DNA of 64,000 bases, taken from positions 31,120,501-31,184,500 of the forward strand of contig NC_092672.1 of NCBI RefSeq assembly GCF_964355755.1. The letters are read 5' to 3'. Origin of the DNA: Antedon mediterranea. Taxonomy: Eukaryota; Echinodermata; Crinoidea; Comatulida; Antedonidae. Positions 35,415-45,051 of this stretch are shown here, piece after piece. Under the pieces are notes generated by a model. It did no database searches and had not been told where the DNA came from. It saw only the letters and a program-made list of their open reading frames with translations. Both the position numbers and the translations under genes were made by a program. Each line of letters opens with the position of its first letter. The first letter of the stretch is position 1.

Positions 35415-35692
35415 CTGATAACCAACAAAAAATTTACGAGGACTGTTTCAATGATTTAATATCTGACGGCGTATTATTATAACATTGGCCTAGATTGAAA
35501 GTCAAAGAAAGTCATTGTAAATACCTCCCTTTATGTTGACAGAGCCAAAATAAAGTTTTGACCATTATCGAATGATTATTTGACAGTGACTTATTATAAT
35601 ACCGCCCTGGTTGACAGCAAAATCGAAGTTATTATTTATTGATCAAGATTTTACAGATTTCCGTCTACATCTCAATAATACTGTATTATCAG

Positions 35693-35882
35693 CAAAGGCT
35701 TTCATATAGACTCTCTTCTCCCAGACGTTTTTTGGGTCCAGCAGCTACCTATAAATTATAGTCGAGTTTCCAAATTCACAAAACTGTCAGCCTTAGATAC
35801 TAAAGCTACCGCTATGAAACAGCTTATTAATGAATGTGTCCTCCTGGGACATAGCTGGCTAGAGCCGCGGCGCGAAAACAAG
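35693..35882 (+). CDS. unassigned exon-like ORF
   Basis: An open frame of more than 60 codons runs from ATTATCAG to AAG/GTGAAATC. It includes SLLPDVFWVQQLPINYSRVS, then KFTKLSALDTKATAMKQLI and GHSWLEPRRENK. The reverse strand is closed. The amino-acid composition is protein-like (W, C, H, M all present), but no family is recognised. It may be a relic of a mobile-element gene. A run of about this length could occur by chance at a frequency of a few percent. Confidence 0.2.
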
Positions 35883-36409
35883 GTGAAATCAGCTTTAGTG
35901 TCTTTGGCACTATATTTGGCACTATATTTGGCATTATATACAGTTTAAGCATTACAATATGAACTGCTAAATGGTAACATTTACCCGAAAAAGGAAAATA
36001 TAAAATTTAGAAATAGATAATGTTAAAGTACTATATGCATACTATATTATATACAAATGTGAAATGAGAATAGTTACTTTTAATAAATAGATAAATTAAA
36101 ATACTGTAGTGTTTAAGGCACTACTTTATTAGTATCTATCTATCTATAAAGAGAGAGAGAGTTTGTACATTTACTTAAAATAATTTATACTCTATTATAT
36201 TAACTAAAATGGTAAAAACAATTCTACCTTAAATAAATAGATAAATTTAAATCTAAAACTATATATATATTGCAGTGTTATAATAATATATTTAGTTCCT
36301 TCAAAATATATACAGTAATACATCATTATAGAAAGGAGGTGGTCAGACTGAGTTCATACTATCTAGAAGGTATAAGAACTACTGTACTGTAATACCGTAT
36401 TTATTTATC

Positions 36410-37015
36410 ATTTTTTGTCATAAAGTTTGATAGTGTAGAGAAAGCTTAAGACATTTTTTAAATGTAAGCAAAATAACAAAATACTAAATCAACAAAACTT
36501 CCATAAAAACTTTCTATATTTTGTAGCATCACTTCGTTTTGTGAAAAAGTCTGTCTCAGCTCTGGAATATTCACCTCAGGAGGTATTAAAACTGTTTCAG
36601 TTATTTTTATTTGAATTTGCTTGCATAATTTTTATAACAAATTTGGCTACCGTTTGTTTGACATTGCTGATTTTTTTGTACATAGTGCTTTTGTCTGACT
36701 GGACTGCGGCGCTTGTCTGACTGGACTGCGGCGCTTGTCTGACTGGACTGCGGCGCTTGTCTGACTGGACTGCGGCGCTTGTCTTTTCAACTTCATAATC
36801 TTTTTTACTGCACCGCTTGTTTGATTGTGCCACTTGTAGCTTGTTCCGACTGTGACGCTTTTTGCTTGATGTTTGACTGCTATTTAATTGGTGAACCATT
36901 TTATTTAATTTTTGTTATTATATTAACAGTACATTTAGATGCAAAGAAAAATATGATATATATTAGATGATGGTGTAATTTCAATCAAATTAGTTATCTC
37001 AATATTTGTTTGTCG
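36410..37015. repeat. repeat segment paired with 31690-32275
   Basis: Second copy, also starting with a GTTTGATAGTGTAGA MITE end. It differs by an inner 22-bp tandem array at 36690-36781. Confidence 0.7.
36690..36781. repeat. 22-bp tandem array, about 4 copies
   Basis: The unit GTCTGACTGGACTGCGGCGC TT is repeated head to tail. It is strikingly GC-rich against its surroundings. Confidence 0.9.
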
Positions 37016-37213
37016 TCATTATAAATAAATTTTCTTGATATTTTACAAAAATTTATTATCTTGATGTTTCACAAAATTGGTCATAAATAACTGCTGTTAC
37101 ATAATTGCAAAAAAGTACACAAATATCTGTATAATATTAACTATAATAATAATGCATTACATATGGGTTAAACCAAAGAATATAAATAGGTAAAGAATCA
37201 ACAGTACGCGCTG

Positions 37214-37368
37214 TTAAGCATCATAGAAGGATAGGAAAAGCGGACGCTTATTAATGGACGCGTAAGAATCCAGCAGCCGAACGACGGCGGGCTCTAGATA
37301 TGGTTCCCGTCTAATTCCACGTTTCGATGGATCGTGATGACCTGATGTCTTCTCGCGTCTGTGCTCTA
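37214..37368 (-). CDS. unassigned exon-like ORF with stop
   Basis: After an AAAATTAG acceptor an open frame of 51 codons reads EHRREKTSGHHDPSKRGIRR, then EPYLEPAVVRLLDSYA, and ends LFLSFYDA before TAA. It is markedly more GC-rich and charged than the flanking AT-rich sequence. I do not recognise the family. It lies between the LINE 3' end and the 36.4-37.0 kb repeat block, on the same strand as DNAJC16. It could be a terminal exon of a minus-strand transcript or a relic inside a repeat. Confidence 0.25.
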
Positions 37369-37465
37369 CTAATTTTGATATTATTAATATTTTGATAATC
37401 ATTTTGATAAATAATCATCGTTTGCATTTTTATAGATATTTACAATAAAAGTTTTACCTTACCCA

Positions 37466-37520
37466 CGCCTGAAGGTGGCACACTTCTTCTAGCGAAAAAG
37501 AAATGCGCCACCTTCAGGCG
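37466..37520. other. hairpin, 14-bp stem
   Basis: CGCCTGAAGGTGGC and GCCACCTTCAGGCG are exact inverses with a 27-base loop. GC-rich in an AT-rich context; probably a MITE core. Confidence 0.6.
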
Positions 37521-38095
37521 TAGGCAAATAGTAACCCGGATGTGGTTTACACCGCCAACGGAGCTGTTGTATCTTCTCCTTTTATTATCTTTGGTTAAAC
37601 CCAGAAACATACATACTATATCAACATCTTTATTAATCTAAGAATGGGCTTTAAAGTTTCGTTTCGTTTCGTTTATTTATTTTTTCCACTCACTTATATA
37701 TATATCATTTACATTTACATAACATATATTAAATGTGGGTGGATGGAAGTCACAGTAAGTTCACTGAACTTTAAGTCGTGACTCCCGTATGCCTAAGTAT
37801 ACTAACATTGCTACAGAGTAGACTAAAATATGAATATATAATAGTGAAAGTACATAAAATAAAGAAATAAACAAAATTTAAATTATAGGAGTTAAGATAA
37901 ACCAGGCAATTATATAATATATGATAAAAGGGATAATGATAACAATTAGAGTACAATATGAAATATAATTAAATATGGTAGCCTATAATAACAAGTATAA
38001 CGATACAATGTAGCGGAGATTATTGAATACCAGGGTGAAGGATTTAATGCCATGTATCACCACCAAATAAATAAGGATAAAAGATCGGCGAAAAA

Positions 38096-41000
38096 TTATG
38101 TAGCATATTCTGACACCATTTTGTGTTTGAAATTAGATTTAAAACTAGAAAAGGAAGATTTCTGTTTAAGTTCATTTGAGAGTGAAGTCCAAAGTTTGGG
38201 ACCAAAATAATACATAGAAAATCGTCGAGCCTTAACATTTAAATTATCAAGGATATAATTGTTAACAGAGGATCGGGTTTTATAGGAATGGCGTTCGTCA
38301 ATTCTTGTAAATAAAGCATTAAAATGTGAAGGCAGTAAATTGTTAGATAAACGGTACATAAATGAGGCAACTTGTAATTTATTTAAATCATAAATGTTTA
38401 AAACGTTAAATCTTTTAAAAAGTAATTTTGTATGGGCTCTAAATGATTCTCCCGCGCAAATCCGAAGTGCACGTTTTTGTAGTTTAAAAAGGCGGTCAAT
38501 TTGAGTTTTCTCTAGACTTGTCCAGGGGCATAACGTATTAAATTTATCTAGAGTAATTGCCCAACATAAATTGGCATAAGAAAGGTAAGGCAAAACTAAA
38601 GTATTATAAAGGGTTAATAAGGTTTTTTGAGGGAAGATATGTTTTAATTTGTTCAATATTCCAACATTTCTAGAAACTAGATTACTGATTTTATTTATAT
38701 GTAGTTTCCAAGTCAGAGAGGCATCTATGGTTACTCCTAAAAATTGTGTTTCATTAACTCGTTTGATCATTTTATTATCAATGTATATTTGTTCATTTAA
38801 AGAATTTGAAATTTTACGTTTAGAAAATATTATATAGTTCGTTTTGAATGTATTAAGAGTTAATTTATTGTGTTTGAGCCAATTTGAAACTTTAAGTAAC
38901 TCATCATTGACAATTTTAAACAAGGTATTTAATTTAGGATGAGAGAAAAAAATATTTGTGTCGTCAGCAAATAAGATAAAATTTAGTAATTTAGAGCTGT
39001 TTGGTATATCGTTAACAAAAATCAGGAATAAGAGTGGTCCAAGAATCGATCCTTGGGGAACACCACAGGTTAAACGGGAATAGGAAGAGTTAAAATTATT
39101 TAAGGAAGTAAACTGAACACGATTGGAAAGGTAGCTTTTAATTAGTTTTAAAGGAAGGCCTCTGATACCGTAATTTGAAAGTTTATGAATTAAAATATCG
39201 TGGTTAATAGTATCGAAGGCCTTAGATAAATCAAGGAAAATGCCAACAGAAAACTCATTTTTACTCAGGGCAATTGTAATTTTGTCAAAAATATCTAATA
39301 AAGCAAGATCTGTTGAATACTTTTTCCTGAAACCATATTGGCCTTTAAATAAAATGTTATGTTTAGTTAAAAAGGAAGAAATTCGATTATGCATTATTTT
39401 TTCAATTAATTTTGAGAAACAAGGAAGTAGGGAGATTGGTCTGTAGTTATTGAAATGATGAGGATCTTCTTTCTTGTAGATAGGGATGACTTTAGCTATT
39501 TTAAAAGAATCAGGAAAAATACCGGTTTGAAAAGAAGTATTAAAAATGTGAGTTAAGGGTTTGCATATAAAATTAGAAACACGTTTAATAATTTTATTGG
39601 AAAACCCATCAAACCCAGGAGATTTATTATCTTTGAGGGAAAGTATTATACTGACAACTTCATGTTCGGTTACAGGACTAAGAAAGAGAGAGTGCACACA
39701 TGGACGAGGTAGGGTAGAAGTATAATTATCATTATCCGACACATGTATTTTGTTAACTAAATTTGGCCCTATACTAGTAAAATAATTATTGAATTCAGTT
39801 GCAATTTGTTGAGGATTATTTAATTCAATGTCATTGTTAATAAAGTGAGAAGGAAACGGTTTACGAGATTTCTTGCCAAGGACTCCATTTATTGTTTGCC
39901 AGGTTTTTTGGATGTTATTTTTATGGAATTCAAATTTGTCACTGAAGTAATTCTTTTGGGCAGTACGAAGGATTTTGGTAAGTACATTTCGATATTTAAC
40001 ATATTTATCTTTGTCCTTTTGCTTTTTAGATATAAGAAATGTTTTATATAATTTGTGTTTTTTGTCGATAGATTTAATTAAGCATTTAGTTATCCAAGGT
40101 TTTTTTTCTTTCCGAATATTGCGTCTGGAACGAGTGGTTTTAATGTTGTTATTATATAATGTACTAAATATGTCGTTGAATAAAGCGTATGCCTCATTGG
40201 GTTCATTGGAGTTATAAATACTAGTCCAGTCAACATTTGACAAATCATTACTTAAGGCAGAAATTGAAATATCATTGACTTTTTTTATGTATATATATTT
40301 TGATTTAGGTTTCAGGTGTTGGAGAGGTTCTGATTTATGTACTAACAAGAAAACAGGAAAGTGATCCGAGATGTCCGAATATAGAATTCCGGAAGAAATG
40401 TTATCGTATAGATTATTACAAAAAATATTGTCGATTAAAGTTGCAGAATTACGCGTAATTCTAGTTGGCCTAGTAATAAGAGGATAATAATTTGATTGAA
40501 ATAAAGTATTAACAAAATCAGAAGTACCTTTATGTGTTTTGGAATTTAACAAGTTAATATTAAAGTCTCCTGAAATATATGCTGTTTTTTTCTCATTATT
40601 AATGGTGTCAATTAAATTAGAGATATCTTTATTAAATGTGTTAATGGATAATTCAGGCAAACGATATACTACTCCAAGGATTATGTTTTTGGGTTGTGCA
40701 TCGATTTCAATGAAAAGAGATTCCGAACCATTAGTAACGATAAATGATAAATCAGGGCGAAGAATATATTTAAATCTCTGGTGTAGGTAAATGGCAACGC
40801 CTCCTCCTGGTCTATCAGCTCGTGAAACATGCAAGAGGTTATAATTGGGAATATTATAAAAGGAAAAAGGCGTATTATGATTAAAAAAAGTTTCGGTGAA
40901 GCATAGTGCTGAGAATTCATGGTTAATAGCACCTACGCATACATTGATATCGTTAAAATGTTTAACAAGACTGCGTGCGTTTAAGTGAAAGATACTAAAT

Positions 41001-41263
41001 GAATAATCTTGTGTTGAATATTTGTTGTTAAGACTATCGATATATTCATAGGCACAAGATTCAATATTTTCGGAAAATAATTGGGCATCGTTGTCATTAA
41101 TAACATCTTTAAAATTAATATCAAAAGGGTTAAAAATTAAAGAATTAAATCTATCAAAGTCAATTCTATCGTCACAAAAGTAATAGTGAATGACATGCAA
41201 GAATTCATCATTATCAATAATGTGATTAAATGGGAATGCATCTATATTGTCAAAAGGGTCCAT
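38096..41263 (-). CDS. LINE ORF2: endonuclease and reverse transcriptase, 1055 aa, uninterrupted
   Basis: The N-terminal APE-type endonuclease shows FHLNARSL, CFTETF, a GGGVAIYL block, GDFNINL and SDHFPVF at about residues 95-310. The reverse transcriptase follows: SPGFDGFSNKII, NYRPISLLPCFSKLIEKI, motif A FLDLSKAFDTINHD, motif B GVPQGSILGPLLF and motif C FILFADDTN. The C-terminal tail (RTHKLLF-like region, then YKTRSSVNNYI and FGPKLWTSLSNELK) is typical of CR1/L2/Daphne-like animal LINEs. There are no stops or frameshifts, so the protein could be functional. The product nicks target DNA and reverse-transcribes the element RNA in place. The exact clade would need a tree. Confidence 0.93.
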   Translation of the reverse strand: MDPFDNIDAFPFNHIIDNDEFLHVIHYYFCDDRIDFDRFNSLIFNPFDINFKDVINDNDAQLFSENIESCAYEYIDSLNNKYSTQDYSFSIFHLNARSLVKHFNDINVCVGAINHEFSALCFTETFFNHNTPFSFYNIPNYNLLHVSRADRPGGGVAIYLHQRFKYILRPDLSFIVTNGSESLFIEIDAQPKNIILGVVYRLPELSINTFNKDISNLIDTINNEKKTAYISGDFNINLLNSKTHKGTSDFVNTLFQSNYYPLITRPTRITRNSATLIDNIFCNNLYDNISSGILYSDISDHFPVFLLVHKSEPLQHLKPKSKYIYIKKVNDISISALSNDLSNVDWTSIYNSNEPNEAYALFNDIFSTLYNNNIKTTRSRRNIRKEKKPWITKCLIKSIDKKHKLYKTFLISKKQKDKDKYVKYRNVLTKILRTAQKNYFSDKFEFHKNNIQKTWQTINGVLGKKSRKPFPSHFINNDIELNNPQQIATEFNNYFTSIGPNLVNKIHVSDNDNYTSTLPRPCVHSLFLSPVTEHEVVSIILSLKDNKSPGFDGFSNKIIKRVSNFICKPLTHIFNTSFQTGIFPDSFKIAKVIPIYKKEDPHHFNNYRPISLLPCFSKLIEKIMHNRISSFLTKHNILFKGQYGFRKKYSTDLALLDIFDKITIALSKNEFSVGIFLDLSKAFDTINHDILIHKLSNYGIRGLPLKLIKSYLSNRVQFTSLNNFNSSYSRLTCGVPQGSILGPLLFLIFVNDIPNSSKLLNFILFADDTNIFFSHPKLNTLFKIVNDELLKVSNWLKHNKLTLNTFKTNYIIFSKRKISNSLNEQIYIDNKMIKRVNETQFLGVTIDASLTWKLHINKISNLVSRNVGILNKLKHIFPQKTLLTLYNTLVLPYLSYANLCWAITLDKFNTLCPWTSLEKTQIDRLFKLQKRALRICAGESFRAHTKLLFKRFNVLNIYDLNKLQVASFMYRLSNNLLPSHFNALFTRIDERHSYKTRSSVNNYILDNLNVKARRFSMYYFGPKLWTSLSNELKQKSSFSSFKSNFKHKMVSEYAT

Positions 41264-41708
41264 GAGAATATCTAACGATACATAATGTGATCAGTTTATT
41301 CAATAGTATGTAATAAAAGATGCCTGGTAATGTTACGTAAAAACAGAAAAGTACAAGAACGTAAATATAAAGAAACAAGTTAAGAATTGGGGGGTAACAA
41401 TAAAACAAAGGTGAATAAATGGTTTTAAGTGGTTTAAACATCTTATGACAATGCAATTATGTGAGAACAGACTCCTGAAAACGCTATTGTAAAATTATTA
41501 TGTAAAATCAATCAAGAGGCTTATACAAATTAAGCAAAGTATGCAGATGTAAGGAAAATAATGGATAAAAAATTCTTAGTCTGTTGTAAAATTTAATAAT
41601 GGATTGAATTTGTAAAGAAGAAATGCTTCTTAGACAGTCCAAGTGTTTACAACAACATTCCGATCACTAGTATGGCAATGGAATTTCGAAAAGTTTACCG
41701 GAACTATT

Positions 41709-42401
41709 TCAATGGAATTTCGAAAAGTTTACCGGAATGCCAGTTGAAGTTCGCCATTTTCCAGCCGTAAAACGAAGCTTGGTACCTTTATTGTACATCT
41801 CTTTTACTTGTGATCTCCATTTCTTTTTTTCCAGTAGATCGGCAGCAGTAAGATCATCTATGATATAAAATTTCTGGCTATCTAGCGCAGAACTTCGTTG
41901 TTTCATAACTTCAATCTTAGAAGCGTATGAGAGAAAACGGGCAATGATATGCCTTGGCTTGCCGTTCATACTTTTACCATCTCGGTGGGCCCGTTCGATT
42001 GTTGGCCTGGGATCGAGTGTGAAAAAATCGGAAAGAATGTTCTCAAAGATTAACTTACAGTTTTCTTTTGTGTTCTCTTCCACACCAACAATTCTTACGT
42101 TATTACGACGTGAAAAGCGTTCCGTCTTGTTAATTTTTGCCAACAGGTCAGTTGTACTATCTTGTAAATTAGCAACTGTTGTTGTCAGCTCTGTGACAGT
42201 CGTTTTTAATTCCTTGTTTTCATCTTCAAGGGCATCTATTCTAGCAGAATTAAACGATATTGCTTCGTAAAGCTCAGCTTTATTAGATTCTTGGCCTTTT
42301 AAAATCGATTCAAGTTTTTTTTTAACAAACGATTCAAACGATAGCTGGTCTTCGCTTTCGAATTCAGCGGGCTTGGTATTTGCTCGTGTAGATCGTGACA
42401 T
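41709..42401 (-). CDS. LINE ORF1: coiled-coil RNA-binding protein, 230 aa
   Basis: Residues about 40-95 predict a coiled coil (ALEDENKELKTTVTELTT, LQDSTTDLLAKI). Then comes an RRM-like region with RRNNVRIVGVEE, TIERAHRDG and RHIIARFLSYASKIEVM, and a C-terminal basic region with KKKWRSQVKEMYNKGTKLRF. This is the usual L1-type ORF1p layout. It lies directly upstream of ORF2 in the same element and is uninterrupted. Confidence 0.88.
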   Translation of the reverse strand: MSRSTRANTKPAEFESEDQLSFESFVKKKLESILKGQESNKAELYEAISFNSARIDALEDENKELKTTVTELTTTVANLQDSTTDLLAKINKTERFSRRNNVRIVGVEENTKENCKLIFENILSDFFTLDPRPTIERAHRDGKSMNGKPRHIIARFLSYASKIEVMKQRSSALDSQKFYIIDDLTAADLLEKKKWRSQVKEMYNKGTKLRFTAGKWRTSTGIPVNFSKFH

Positions 42402-44029
42402 GGCTTGTCGTGATTGGCCTAGAGAAAATTAATATGCTAAGTAGTGCGTTTCAGGAGCTCGTTGTGTAAGCGTCTTACTCCGATCGAATCATGGTCAGGT
42501 ATAGTTTTTTATTATTAAATCCAATACCAGACATAAGTTATTCACATTATTCAATATTACTTTAAAAACAATTAGATATATATTTTTTGTCTTGTACGAG
42601 TTCATTTCATGTTTATTTAAATTCTCAGACAAACATTATATACAGTATATATGTACATTTGTGACAATTAAAGTAAGTAGTTAAAATACTGGTAAATTTA
42701 TATAAGATGATTGAATTCATTGACAAAATGGATAAAATGAAAAAAGAACAATGCAAAAGTTTGAAAGTTAGATATTTAGAATGATAGTATTGAATGATAT
42801 ATTTAATGAAAACCATATTAAGGTTAGAGTCCATATGCTGTGCACTTGCAATTGATTGTCTTGTGGTTGCCCTGTTGCATTTCTTCTCAGCTTTTACAAT
42901 CTTTTTTCATACATGCATAAAATGGAATAAAATAAATATCAATCAATAAATTAACTGTACAGTATCCACTTACATCAAAACTTATCCATCCTAATATTTC
43001 TTAGATCATTACACTAACCCGTTTGACATGTTACAGACATCACTTTATTTGATTACAATCTATTTTATTTATTTTATTTACTTTATTTTATTTTATTTTA
43101 TTCAGTCAAAACCAACAGCGATAAATACCGCAACTAACAGGTCTGAAACATAAAACAATACAACATCAAACAAATACCAAACTCTGCAATTTATAGCGAC
43201 ATTATAGAGGTTCACCATCCCCTCCCTCATTGTACAGTATACATTTTTGCATATCTACACTCTTGGTTTTATGGTAGACATTGTTTTGAGATCGAGGTTG
43301 GTGTACTTGCTCATTGTTATCTCTTTTTAAAATCAAGAATTTGACATTTAATATTGAATTTTATTAAAATACAGTACAGTCCGGGAAAAAAGGTTTTCCT
43401 GCTTTCTATCAGATAATCTATATTGCTTTAAAAACTCTTGTAACAAATGACCACAGTGCTGATTTTGCCATTTTTCCTCTGAGTAAGCATGGTAAACTAG
43501 ATTTACCATATGAATTGACAATGCATGCTGATATAAATATAGGTTAGATACATACAGGTACTGTAGCCTACACGCTCAGACTTTCAACCAATTGTCAATT
43601 TCAAAATATTACTTAATTAAATACAATGCTGTATGGTATTCAATCATTAATTACAGGGAAATGTGCAGATTCTTAGAGTTGCTGTTTCTTTAAAAACCTA
43701 TTCTGGAAAATATATGTATCAAAACTATGCGATTTAAAGTGCTGTATTAAATATTCAATTATTTTCCTTAAAGACCAAATGTAAGTTAAATTTAATGTTT
43801 ACATCTTACCTTAGATACTCATCCTGTATCATCCAACCATAAATGCAACCAAACTACATATTAATATTAAAACCATGAGTACCAGTATCAACCTTGAAAA
43901 TGTAAAAAAAAAATGTATATATATATATATAAATCCAAAGGCAAATTACTGAAAAAAATGACAATGCTGTGGGTATCAGTGTCTGGATCTCAATGGAGAT
44001 ACAAAAATAAAAAGCGAAAAGCTAAATCA

Positions 44030-44140
44030 AAACGATAAAGTAAACAGCCAGAAAAGTTAGCAGAGCTTTCGGGCAACACTAGCCCTTCATCAGTGCAAGT
44101 GAAGGAATTTGGATAACGTCATATATATATATATATATGA
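44030..44140 (-). repeat. dispersed repeat with hammerhead-like core
   Basis: On the minus strand, CACTGATGAAGGGCTAGTGT followed by TGCCCGAAAGCTCTGC holds CTGATGA, a GGGC/GCCC stem and GAAA in hammerhead order. An (AT) run flanks it. Similar strings are widespread at the ends of Penelope-like elements (recollection). One unpaired A before the stem makes activity doubtful. Confidence 0.35.
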
Positions 44141-44149
44141 GTCTCTGTT

Positions 44150-44285
44150 GGGGCGAGTTTTTCTCATTCTCACAGATTTCCTCATCTCTATCGTTTCAAA
44201 TTAATTAATTAAGTTTTAGTATATCACCGGGCGGTTTAGAATTAATGTTCTTTGCCTAATGTGTTTATATATATATATATGAGTT
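44150..44285. repeat. dispersed repeat shared with 34308-34430
   Basis: CAGATTTCCTCATCTCTATC, then TATCACCGGGCGGTTTAGAA and an (AT)n run. The 34.3 kb copy has the same blocks in the same order. Confidence 0.7.
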
Positions 44286-45051
44286 TGTGCACGCTTTGTG
44301 TTCATAATCAGTGTAACATGTCCTGCATATAACTGGCTCAGCCTATTGTGCCAGCTCTGTGGTACATATCATTTCGAAACTTGAGCTGCACTGACGAGAT
44401 CTAATAAGATCGAAACAGTACTGTCTGCAGATTGGATATATATTTTTTTTTTTTACCATGTTTTTGTCATGCCCATTTTCAAATTGTTAAATGCATAACT
44501 CATGGCTGAACTGCATGATAGCAGACTTAATGTGGTTCTCCTGATCGTTTTCTTGAGCACTAACAGACAAACAGACAGAAACATTTTGGGTAGATTCTGG
44601 TCTTTTCACTTACCATTTTCCATAAACTGAATTAGAATAAGAATTCAAATAAGAGATGAAAGAAGACCGAATTGATTTTATCCATAACATCAACCAATGC
44701 TGTCAAAGATAGAGAGGAGACACATAAAGCATGTTATCCAATATACAAATATATTTGCATGATTAAACATTCCTGAGTCCAATTGATTACCCAATTTTTC
44801 ATGTCACAAAAAGTAGATGAGAATAGTATGAATTATAGTCAATGTTTTTAATTCGTCTAGTGGAAAACCAGCTTTAACAACCTTGGAAGATACATAATTT
44901 ACTTTAGAATCAAATTAAACAAGCAAGGAAATTCCAGCAACGAATATATGCATGCATTTTATGGTTTGATAATTATTTTAATGCATTTGTACTAAATGTA
45001 CTAAAATTATCAAAACTGAAATATCTGCAAAAAAACAATTGATATCAGTAC

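Larger units (their letters stand above)
37659..42497 (-). mobile_element. non-LTR retrotransposon, jockey superfamily (CR1/L2/Daphne-like), two ORFs
   Basis: A minus-strand element with ORF1 (42401-41709), a spacer of about 445 bp, ORF2 (41263-38096) and a 3' UTR ending in a short AAACG repeat at about 37659-37680. Endonuclease and reverse-transcriptase motifs all look intact. The 5' boundary is approximate and I could not confirm target duplications. It sits between DNAJC16 exon 8 and the 36-37 kb repeats, in the same orientation as DNAJC16. Confidence 0.93.
42498..45051. other. region after DNAJC16 exon 8 where further exons are expected
   Basis: I looked here for the transmembrane exon of DNAJC16 on the minus strand and did not find it. 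Short segments with acceptable borders exist near 44613-44625 and 43809-43830 but are too small to assign. Dispersed repeats occupy 43900-44285. Confidence 0.4.

Noticed and set aside
36597-36899. Minus-strand ORF rich in QSDKRRSPVRQAPQSS-like units
   Set aside because: It is the translation of the GC-rich 22-bp tandem array inside a dispersed repeat.
38649-40932. Several plus- and minus-strand ORFs of 60-83 codons
   Set aside because: They are shadows of LINE ORF2 in other frames.
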